Assembly (NCBI GenBank): GCA_903813345.2 | Contig: CAIIXF020000182.1 | Location: 1-25,000 of the forward strand | Length of the DNA stretch: 25,000 nt | Direction: 5' to 3' | Source: Owenia fusiformis | Lineage: Eukaryota > Annelida > Polychaeta > Sabellida > Oweniidae | Shown: in pieces, positions 10,006 to 25,000 of the stretch | How positions within the stretch are numbered: position 1 is the stretch's first letter | How the letters are laid out: each line of letters begins with the position of its first letter | Made by a program: the position numbers and the translations under genes | The notes under the pieces: model-generated | The model's database searches: none | Seen by the model: only the letters and a program-made list of their open reading frames with translations | Told to the model about the DNA's origin: nothing

Positions 10006-10977
10006 GTGCAACTGGTCCAAGTGGCCCAAGTGGTGCTACTGGAGCTACTGGACCATCTGGTCCTACTGGTGCAACTGGCCCAGGGGGACCGATCGGTTCA
10101 ACAGGATCAACAGGACCAACAGGACCACAAGGAGCAACTGGACCATTAGGACCTCAGGGAAACACTGGTTCTACAGGTCAAACTGGACCAACAGGATCTA
10201 CAGGTCAAACAGGACCTTCAGGTCCTACAGGTGCAACTGGGCCTGGTGGTCCAACTGGAGCAACTGGACCTGGTGGTCCAACTGGAGCAACTGGACCAGG
10301 TGGGCCAACTGGATCTACTGGTCCAACTGGGCCAACTGGAGCAACTGGCCCTGGAGGACCAACTGGAGCAACTGGCCCTGGAGGACCAACTGGAGCCACT
10401 GGCCCAGGAGGACCAACTGGAGCAACTGGCCCTGGAGGACCAACTGGAGCTACAGGACCTGGAGGACCAACTGGAGCTACAGGACCTGGTGGACCAACTG
10501 GTGCTACAGGACCTGGTGGGCCAACTGGTGCTACAGGACCTGGTGGGCCAGCTGGAGCTACTGGTGCAACAGGACCTACTGGACCCACTGGCTCTACTGG
10601 ACAAACTGGACCAACTGGAGCCACCGGTCCAGGTGGACCTACTGGAGCAACTGGACCTGGCGGACCAACAGGAGCAACTGGACCTGGCGGACCAACAGGA
10701 GCAACTGGGCCAGGTGGACCAACTGGAGCCACAGGACCAGGTGGACCTACTGGAGCTACAGGACCTGGTGGTCCAACTGGACCAACTGGTGCAACAGGAC
10801 CTGGAGGGCCAACTGGATCAACTGGTCAGACTGGACCAACTGGTGCAACAGGTCCTGGAGGACCAACAGGTCCTACAGGAGCAACTGGATTACCTGGAAA
10901 TGTAGGTGCTACTGGACCCTCTGGTAATGATGGAGCCACTGGAGCAACTGGACCTTCAGGTCCTTCTGGTGCCACAG
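10006..10977 (+). CDS. Collagen-like exon 6 (972 bp, longest)
   Basis: 108 triplets, 18 x 54 bp. It begins [12 protein letters not shown] and passes through a GPQ/GPL/GNT/GQT region (about 10110-10215). It then holds two long GAT GPG GPT blocks separated by [18 protein letters not shown]. The end segment is [30 protein letters not shown], intermediate between the exon 5 end and the Arg/Asp end of later exons. An internal GGTAATG at 10923 resembles a donor. Acceptor GATTTTTAG; donor GTGAGA. Confidence 0.9.
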
Positions 10978-13120
<2,143 letters not shown>

Positions 13121-13948
13121 GAGCAACTGGTCCAAGTGGACCAACTGGCGCAACTGGTCCTGGCGGACCAACTGGTCCTACTGGAGCAACTGGAACTGGA
13201 GGCCCAACAGGAGCAACTGGACCAGGTGGCCCAACTGGAGCAACTGGACCAGGTGGCCCAACTGGAGCAACTGGACCTGGTGGCCCAACTGGTGCAACTG
13301 GACCAGGTGGACCTACTGGAGCAACTGGTCAAACAGGACTAACTGGAGCAACTGGACCAGGTGGTCCTACTGGAGCAACTGGAAATACAGGACCTACTGG
13401 GGCAACTGGTCCTGGAGGACCAACTGGTGCAACTGGACCCGGAGGACCAACTGGAGCAACTGGACAAACTGGACCCACTGGGGCAACTGGTGGAATTGGT
13501 GCAACAGGAGACCGTGGGCCACAAGGAAACACAGGATCAACAGGTCAGACTGGCCCAACAGGATCAACAGGTCAGACTGGACCAACTGGAGCAACTGGAC
13601 CAGGTGGCCCTACAGGAGCAACTGGACCAGGTGGCCCTACTGGCGCAACAGGTTCTGTTGGTCCAACCGGCTCTACTGGACAAACTGGTCCTACTGGAGC
13701 AACAGGACCTGGTGGTCCTACTGGAGCTACCGGACCTGGAGGTCCTACTGGACCAACTGGTGCTACTGGACCTGGGGGACCAACTGGATCAACTGGACAA
13801 ACTGGACCTACTGGTGCTACTGGACCTGGGGGACCAACTGGTCCAACTGGAGCAACTGGACGACCAGGTGCAACTGGGTCAACTGGTCCTTCTGGACAAG
13901 ATGGTGCTACTGGAGCAACTGGACCAAGTGGGCCATCAGGTGCTACTG
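13121..13948 (+). CDS. Collagen-like exon 8 (828 bp)
   Basis: 92 triplets. Early on there is an odd GAT GTG GPT, where one GPG unit is replaced by GTG. The Gly register holds. Mid-exon (about 13492-13570) a non-GPG stretch reads [30 protein letters not shown], the only Asp-Arg pair I saw. It ends with GRP (13858-13866) [13 protein letters not shown] and [16 protein letters not shown]. Donor GTAAGT, a consensus match. Confidence 0.9.
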
Positions 13949-16091
<2,143 letters not shown>

Positions 16092-16258
16092 TAGAGATGT
16101 TAATAAAGCTAAATTTGCAAATTGAAATAATAATAATAACCTTTAGATGGTGTATGGTTTCACTAAGGCTTTGTTGTTTTGAAGAGTCTTTTAATGTTCA
16201 TATACAATATATACAAATGTACCATCCAGCTTGAAACAGTGATTCGTGTTTATTTTAA

Positions 16259-17828
<1,570 letters not shown>

Positions 17829-17951
17829 TGAAGAATTTGTTGATGTACATCTGATTATTTATACAGTGTGGCATATTACTTTATTTTTGCTACAATATTT
17901 TTTCATTTATGGAATATTATTATTAGTTAATTAAGGGATAATTATTTGCAG

Positions 17952-18500
17952 GCGCTACTGGGCCATCTGGACCAACTGGTGCAACGGGACGTCCTGGGCC
18001 AACTGGACCTACAGGGTCAACTGGTACTCAGGGACCAACTGGGTCAACTGGACAAACAGGAGCAACTGGCTCCCAAGGTCCTTCTGGTGCTACTGGAGCA
18101 ACTGGACCAGGTGGTCCAACTGGAGCAACTGGACAAACTGGACCTACTGGGGCTACTGGATCTCAAGGTCCAACTGGTGCCACTGGATCCCAGGGACCAA
18201 CTGGAGCTACAGGCTCTCAGGGACCAACTGGAGCTACAGGTTCTCAGGGACCAACTGGACCAACAGGAGCTACAGGACCAGGTGGACCCACAGGTCCCAC
18301 TGGAGCGACAGGACAACAAGGTCCTACTGGAGGAACAGGACAACAAGGTCCCACTGGACCTACAGGAGCAACTGGACCAGGAGGGCCAACTGGGCCAACT
18401 GGAGCAACTGGACGACCTGGAGCCACTGGATCAACTGGACCATCTGGACAGGATGGAGCTACAGGAGCAACAGGTCCCTCTGGACCCTCTGGTGCAACTG
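17952..18500 (+). CDS. Collagen-like exon 13 (549 bp)
   Basis: 61 triplets. It has a GRP near its start (about 17989) as well as at its end. From about 18158 to 18260 four consecutive 27-nt units encode GSQ GPT GAT with only wobble changes, a local amplification of a different triplet set from the GPG arrays. GGT GQQ GPT follows. The end is GRP (18410-18418) [13 protein letters not shown] and [16 protein letters not shown]. Acceptor TTATTTGCAG; donor GTAAGC. Confidence 0.9.
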
Positions 18501-18609
18501 GTAAGCAAACATCAACATCAAACAATATTGGGGTTTGAAATATTGTATCTTAACAGCTATAATTTGAGAATCTCAGTTTTGGATTAATTATTTTTAAAAT
18601 AATTTTTAA

Positions 18610-19128
<519 letters not shown>

Positions 19129-19276
19129 TAAAATTATTTCCATTTTCTGTTGTATTTGATCTTTGACATCAGTAAGACAGAACCAAATTATGTTGCCTTA
19201 GAGGTTTAAAAATTGCATGGATGGAGAATTTTGTAAAAGAGTGTAAATCCCATTGTTTCTCATGTTTTTGTTACAG

Positions 19277-19834
19277 GAGCCACTGGTCCTAGTGGACCCA
19301 CTGGAGCAACTGGAGAGCGTGGTCCATCTGGTCCAACTGGAGCAACTGGATCCCAAGGTCAAACTGGTGCAACTGGTGTTGTTGGTGCAACTGGTGCACA
19401 GGGACCATCTGGACCTACAGGAGCGACTGGACCAACTGGACCTACTGGTGCAACTGGATCTCAAGGCCCAACTGGTGCAACTGGAATCCAAGGACCAAGT
19501 GGACCAACTGGAGCAACTGGTCCACAAGGCCCCGGTGGCCCAACAGGAGCAACTGGACAAACTGGGCCAACTGGAGCAACTGGTCAACAAGGACCTGGTG
19601 GACCCACTGGTTCAACAGGTCAAACTGGTCCCACGGGTGCTACCGGTACTCAAGGTCCATCAGGACCTACTGGAGCAACTGGCCAAACTGGTCCAACTGG
19701 AGCCACAGGACAAGGAGGACCATCAGGTCCAACTGGAGCTACAGGAAGACCTGGTGCAACAGGTGCAACTGGTCCCTCTGGACAAAATGGAGCAACTGGT
19801 GCTACTGGACCGAGTGGACCATCTGGAGCTACTG
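19277..19834 (+). CDS. Collagen-like exon 15 (558 bp)
   Basis: 62 triplets. Like exon 14 it opens [18 protein letters not shown] (GER at 19312-19320). Then come [18 protein letters not shown], followed by GQQ, GTQ and GPQ units. It ends GRP (19744-19752) [27 protein letters not shown]; Asp has become Asn, so this end keeps only the Arg. Acceptor TGTTACAG; donor GTAACT. Confidence 0.9.
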
Positions 19835-20019
19835 GTAACTAGAATTCAATCTCAAATGCAATGCCCTGCTTTTGACATTTACGTTATAAAATATTTAACC
19901 ATTTTTTATTCTTGAAATAGAGGAAGGTGTCTGTCAATGTATGCATCATATCAATGCACTCTGTAAAGTGATACTATAAGATTAAAGTAACTTATGCATT
20001 TGTTTAATTTAAATTTTAG

Positions 20020-20532
20020 GAGCAACTGGTCCATCTGGACCTACTGGAGCCACTGGTGCTCAAGGCCCAGGTGGTCCAACTGGATCAACAGGTTCTACAG
20101 GACCTCAAGGATCAACTGGACAAACTGGACCTACTGGTGCTACTGGACAACAAGGGCCAGGTGGGCCTACTGGAGCAACTGGACAAACTGGACCTACTGG
20201 TGCTACTGGACAACAAGGCCCAAGTGGACCCACTGGAGCTACTGGACAAAGTGGTCCAACTGGTGCTACTGGACAGCAGGGTCCAGGTGGACCTACAGGA
20301 GCTACAGGACAAACTGGACCAACTGGTGCTACTGGACAAGGTGGTCCATCTGGTCCTACTGGTGCAACTGGACAAAGTGGTCCATCTGGTCCAACAGGAG
20401 CAACTGGACAAAGTGGACCTACTGGAGCAACTGGAGGAACTGGACGTCCTGGTGCAACTGGTGCCACTGGTCCATCTGGACCAGAAGGAAATACTGGAGC
20501 AACTGGTCCTAGTGGGCCTTCTGGTGCCACAG
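20020..20532 (+). CDS. Collagen-like exon 16 (513 bp)
   Basis: 57 triplets, the same length as exon 14. The start (20052-20131) is identical over 80 bp to part of exon 17. The body alternates GQQ GPG or GQQ GPS with GPT GAT GQT or GQS GPT. It ends GGT GRP (20442-20450) [27 protein letters not shown], the Glu version also seen in exon 14. Donor GTAAGA. Confidence 0.9.
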
Positions 20533-20654
20533 GTAAGAAATGTTTTGTACAATAAAAAAAATACCCACCCCTATTATCCAATTAATGCAGTGTTCTGTTT
20601 AAAGTCATTTACCATCATTGCATTGTTCTTCATTATTTTGATATTATCCTTCAG

Positions 20655-21131
20655 GTGCAACTGGTCCATCTGGACCGACTGGTGCTACTGGTGCTCAAGG
20701 CCCAGGTGGTCCAACTGGATCAACAGGTTCTACAGGACCTCAAGGATCAACTGGACAAACTGGACCAACTGGAGCTACTGGAGCGCAAGGACCAAGTGGA
20801 CCAACTGGAGCAACAGGACAATCTGGTCCAACTGGAGCAACTGGACAAGGTGGTCCAACTGGGCCAACTGGAGCCACTGGACAATCTGGACCCACAGGAG
20901 CAACTGGGCAAGGTGGTCCAACTGGACCAACTGGAGCTACTGGACAATCTGGACCTACTGGTGCCACTGGGCAACGTGGTCCAGGTGGACCAACTGGATC
21001 TACTGGGCAAACTGGACCAACTGGTGCAACTGGTTCAACCGGTCCTTCTGGTCCAACAGGAGCAACTGGAACGCAAGGTCCTACAGGTCCAACTGGAGCA
21101 ACTGGGCCAGGAGGACCTACTGGACCAACTG
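20655..21131 (+). CDS. Collagen-like exon 17 (477 bp)
   Basis: 53 triplets. Its first fifth repeats exon 16 (80 identical bp at 20687-20766). The middle repeats a [21 protein letters not shown] unit three times (about 20820-20960), 63 nt long. It ends [21 protein letters not shown] and lacks the Arg-Pro end segment found in the exons before it, so it may have lost a 3' part or arisen from a partial copy. Acceptor TCCTTCAG; donor GTAAGA. Confidence 0.9.
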
Positions 21132-21240
21132 GTAAGATGGCTTTAAATTGTACAAGAAAATACTCTTATTCAATAACTAGTTTTTCAATTGATCCAATTT
21201 CTTAAAGTAAATTTATTTTGAAAATTACAATTTTTCACAG

Positions 21241-21744
21241 GTGCAACTGGTCAATCTGGCCCCACTGGAGCAACTGGACAAACAGGTCCTGGTGGACCTA
21301 CCGGAGCAACAGGAGGTATTGGTGCCACTGGACAACGAGGACCTACTGGGTCTACAGGAGCCACTGGTCCAACTGGACCCTCTGGAGCAACTGGTGCCAC
21401 TGGTCAGACTGGACTTACTGGTGCAACTGGACAACAAGGTCCAAGTGGGCCAACTGGAGCCACAGGGCAATCTGGCCCTACTGGTGCAACTGGACAACAA
21501 GGTCCAAGTGGGCCTACTGGAGCAACTGGACAATCAGGTCCTACTGGAGCTACTGGACAACGAGGTCCAAGTGGACCTTCTGGATCAACTGGACAAACAG
21601 GACCTACTGGTGCTACAGGACAGCAGGGACCAAGTGGACCTACAGGAGCGACTGGTAATCCAGGTGCCACTGGTGCAACTGGACCTTCTGGACAAAATGG
21701 AGCAACTGGTGCTACAGGACCAAGTGGTCCTTCTGGTGCAACAG
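21241..21744 (+). CDS. Collagen-like exon 18 (504 bp)
   Basis: 56 triplets. It begins GAT GQS GPT rather than GAT GPS, as if exons 17 and 18 together correspond to one full module. It continues [15 protein letters not shown], then 63-nt units with [12 protein letters not shown] and GQS GPT GAT. The end is [30 protein letters not shown], with Asn for Arg, so uncharged. Acceptor TTTTTCACAG; donor GTAAGA. Confidence 0.9.
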
Positions 21745-21973
21745 GTAAGACTAGCCATGAAACATCAAATTACACACATATAAAAGTTGAAGTTGAATGC
21801 ATTCACAATGCTCATGATACTTAGTATGAATATGCATTCCTTGTGGTTTCTTTCACAAGGACAAAAATTGATTTACATACACTTTTAAGTAAATTAATAA
21901 CATAATCACAATCAGTTATACTTGTATCTTAATAAGCTTCACTGTATATTCAAATTTTATAAATGGCTTACAG

Positions 21974-22576
21974 GAGCAACAGGCCCCAGTGGTCCAACAG
22001 GAGCAACAGGAGAAAGAGGTCCCTCTGGTCCTACTGGTTCAACAGGGTCTACTGGATCCACTGGACAAACTGGTCCATCTGGACCAACTGGAGCCACTGG
22101 GCCAGGAGGTCCAACTGGTCCCACAGGAGCCACAGGACAACAAGGCCCGGGTGGAGCAACTGGACAAAGTGGACCCACTGGAGCTACTGGAAGCCAAGGT
22201 CCCTCAGGTCCCACTGGTGCAACTGGACAATCTGGACCTGCTGGGGCTACTGGAGCTACTGGACCATCAGGACCAACTGGAGCAACTGGACAACAGGGTC
22301 CAAGTGGGCCAACTGGAGCCACAGGACAATCTGGTCCTACTGGTGCAACTGGACAACGTGGTCCAGGAGGACCAACTGGAGCAACTGGGCAAACGGGGCC
22401 TACTGGTGCAACAGGGCAACAAGGTCCAAGTGGTCCAACAGGCGCAACAGGACAACAAGGTCCAAGTGGTCCTACTGGATCAACTGGAACACCTGGAGCC
22501 ACAGGAGCAACTGGTCCATCTGGTCCTTCTGGATCCACAGGAGCAACTGGTCCCTCTGGTCCATCTGGAGCAACAG
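21974..22576 (+). CDS. Collagen-like exon 19 (603 bp)
   Basis: 67 triplets, open throughout. It opens [18 protein letters not shown] (GER at 22009-22017) as in exons 14 and 15, then a GST run. It contains the GQQ/GQS 63-nt unit in several variants, with GQR GPG once. It ends [30 protein letters not shown], with no charged residue. The donor GTTAAT is poor; read-through meets a stop at 22579-22581. Confidence 0.9.
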
Positions 22577-23112
22577 GTTAATTAAACTGCTTTTTTTGCA
22601 AATCCCCACCAGAAAAATAACAAAATTCGTGTTTGCAACAGAAATGAATATTTCAGTTATCTCAAAAATTGGAAAAATGTCACTTATCTAAATGATTACT
22701 AGTAATCGATTATGTTGGGCTTTTTATAAATGTGCCATGATACTCAAGTTTTACAGAATCATTTCAGTTAGTCTGTGCAATGGATGGTAACACAATAGGA
22801 ATGAACAGAAAAATACTGTTAGCTGAATTGAATTTTTTTGAAGTAGAATTGTGGTCACTGATGATAAACTTGCATAATAATTATCTGAAAAAGAAAAACT
22901 TATTTGGAAGTGCATGTAAATGTAACATATGGTGATGTGTCTGGACCTACTTGTAATTCAAATGAATGTTCATAGAATATCACTTGTTTTGTGGGGCTTT
23001 GATGCTACTTATAGGTAAAAATAGAAATGCATTTGCAAAAAGGCCAGGTTGCAAAGTGTTGCTGATACATATGATTAAAGACAACAATCTGACATTAAAC
23101 TGTGTGTTTTAG
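22577..23112 (+). other. intron, 536 bp
   Basis: AT-rich, from a weak donor GTTAAT to TGTGTGTTTTAG. I see no gene or repeat. Confidence 0.78.
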
Positions 23113-23751
23113 GAGCAACTGGTCCGTCAGGTCCCACAGGAGCAACTGGACAAAGTGGTCCAACTGGTGCAACAGGTCAACAAGGCCCAGGAGGACCTAC
23201 TGGAGCTACAGGACAACTTGGTCCAACTGGAGCAACTGGTCAGCAAGGACCATCAGGACCTACTGGAGCCACAGGACAAAGTGGGCCAACTGGAGCAACT
23301 GGTCAGCGTGGACCATCAGGGCCTACTGGAGCCACAGGACAAAGTGGGCCAACTGGAGCAACTGGTCAACAAGGACCATCAGGACCTACTGGAGCTACTG
23401 GACAATCTGGTCCAACTGGAGCAACTGGTCAGCAAGGTCCAAGTGGGCCAACTGGCGCTACTGGACAGACTGGACCAACTGGAGCTACTGGAAATCAAGG
23501 TCCATCTGGTCCTACTGGAGCAACTGGACAAAATGGCCAAACAGGAGCAACAGGTGCAACTGGACCATCTGGACCAACGGGAGCCACAGGACAGCAAGGA
23601 CCATCTGGACCAACAGGAGCTACAGGACAGCAAGGTCCCTCTGGACCTACTGGTGCAACTGGTGCATTTGGAGCTACAGGTGCTACTGGACCATCGGGTC
23701 CATCTGGATCAACCGGAGCCACAGGTCCAAGTGGACCAAGTGGAGCAACTG
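23113..23751 (+). CDS. Collagen-like exon 20 (639 bp)
   Basis: 71 triplets. It contains the clearest 63-nt tandem array: units start at 23241, 23304, 23367 and 23430, coding [12 protein letters not shown] plus GQSGPTGAT, with GQR replacing GQQ in the second. Later there are GQN GQT and two [12 protein letters not shown] copies. It ends [30 protein letters not shown], the same uncharged end as exon 19 but with GAF for GTP. Donor GTAATC. Confidence 0.9.
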
Positions 23752-24186
23752 GTAATCATAACATAACATTATAAAAATTCATATACATTTTATAATCAAA
23801 ATTTTATCATCCTCAGTTTCTCTTTATTTAATTACAATTCTGAATATGCAATATGAATTTGACCATTGGTGAATTAAGAAGACATAAAACCCAAGTAATT
23901 TATTTTTTGTAAATACAGTTTTAACACATTTCTGTTAATATCTGTTGCCATGCCAAGAAATAAGTGCATTTGTAACATTTTGTAACCATTTGCAATAAAT
24001 TTAGTATTGTTAACATGGACATGAATTTTTTTAAGTCAACACATATAGACATGTTATAACTTTTAGCATATTTTTGGCAGTTTCAGTTACAATGGCAATG
24101 AGTATATGCTACCATGTGGTGACATTTTGTCATTTTAATGTCTTCTACATTTACTGTATTTACATAATTATGTTGTCACATCATAG
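23752..24186 (+). other. intron, 435 bp
   Basis: AT-rich. It ends TTGTCACATCATAG. No recognisable content. Confidence 0.78.
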
Positions 24187-24780
24187 GTGCAACTGGGCCA
24201 AGTGGTCCAACTGGTGCTACTGGTCAACAGGGTCCAAGTGGACCTACTGGTGCAACTGGACAATCTGGACCTACTGGTGCAACTGGACAACAGGGTCCAA
24301 GTGGACCAACAGGAGCAACTGGACAGAGTGGTCCAACTGGAGCCACTGGTCAACAGGGTCCAAGTGGACCAACAGGAGCAACTGGTCAACAAGGTCATAC
24401 TGGGGCAACTGGTCAACAAGGTCCAAGTGGACCTACTGGAGCAACAGGACAAAGTGGGCCAACTGGGGCAACTGGACAGCGTGGTCCAAGTGGACCGACT
24501 GGGGCCACAGGACAAAATGGACAAACTGGTGCAACTGGTGCTACTGGACAAAGTGGTCCTACTGGGCCATCTGGTAGTACTGGTGCAACTGGACCTAGTG
24601 GACCTAGTGGATCAACTGGTGCCACAGGACCATCTGGACCATCTGGTGCTACAGGTGCCACGGGACCCTCCGGTCCTACTGGAGCAACTGGACAACAAGG
24701 TCCATCTGGACCCACTGGAGCAACAGGACAATCTGGTCCTACTGGAGCAACAGGTCAACGAGGTCCATCGGGTCCTACAG
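24187..24780 (+). CDS. Collagen-like exon 21 (594 bp)
   Basis: 66 triplets. The 63-nt unit continues from exon 20 (units from 24225 and 24288 onward), with one GHT, the only His I noticed in the collagenous part. The [27 protein letters not shown] segment, which ends exons 19 and 20, here lies inside the exon (about 24580-24660) and is followed by further GQQ/GQS/GQR units. This suggests that a former intron was lost or two modules fused. It ends GQR GPS GPT. Donor GTAATT. Confidence 0.9.
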
Positions 24781-24927
24781 GTAATTATAACCTTTTGAAA
24801 TATCTACATTTTAATCATCCAATACTAATGGAGTATTCTGAGTTAAAATTTGCTTTATTTAATCTTTTTTTCATGTAGCGTAGTTTGTTTTGGAATGGAA
24901 AAGCTAAACATGTATTTTCTTCCTAAG

Positions 24928-25000
24928 GTGCTACTGGTCAATCTGGACCTTCTGGAGCAACTGGTGCCACTGGTCCATCTGGACCTACTGGTGCAACTGG
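24928..25000 (+). CDS. Collagen-like exon 22 (partial, runs off the window)
   Basis: 73 bp after the acceptor TTCTTCCTAAG. Codons read [24 protein letters not shown] and are cut at the edge. It begins with GQS like exon 18. The gene continues beyond the window, and no C-terminal domain or stop is visible. Confidence 0.85.
   Translation, partial: MLLVNLDLLEQLVPLVHLDLLVQL

Overview
The window is nuclear DNA of an animal. It lies inside one very large gene on the + strand that encodes a collagen-like protein. Twenty-two collagenous exons (the last cut by the window edge) are separated by AT-rich introns with GT and AG borders. One earlier non-collagenous exon joins them in the right codon phase. 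Introns, minisatellites and nested DNA transposons exclude a bacterial or viral genome. A marine invertebrate, perhaps a bivalve or another lophotrochozoan, is my guess, but nothing here fixes the phylum. Neither the start codon nor the stop codon is in the window.

Layout. Positions 1-218 are intron. Exon 219-441 encodes 74 residues of an unrecognised, probably extracellular domain. A 2.8 kb intron follows, holding an 18-copy 41-bp minisatellite (1232-1971). Collagenous exons then run from 3251 to the right edge. The 21 complete ones total 13,023 bp, about 1,447 Gly-X-Y triplets, and I found no break in the Gly-X-Y pattern where I read the frame. Every intron in the collagenous part is phase 1 (it splits a Gly codon after its first base), and every collagenous exon length is a multiple of 9, so exons can be duplicated or skipped without changing frame or Gly register.

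The composition is unusual. Pro sits mostly in X and Thr/Ser in Y ([15 protein letters not shown]). I saw no Lys, Cys, Tyr or Trp and very few charged residues. The exons fall into zones. Exons at 4092-5596 are the most varied. Those at 6644-13948 are rich in a 27-nt unit (GAT GPG GPT). From about 15337 Gln triplets increase, and 21974-24780 is dominated by a 63-nt unit. Many exons end in a conserved segment with one Arg and one Asp, next to a [10 protein letters not shown]-type end.

The intron at 7238-9024 holds a nest of three mobile elements: an outer TA-flanked inverted-repeat element, a hAT-like MITE, and a non-autonomous Helitron with TC and CTAG ends. The intron at 12352-13120 holds another inverted-repeat element that ends about 40 bp from the next splice acceptor. 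Long open frames on the minus strand and in the other plus frames across the exons are by-products of the repetitive codons, not genes.
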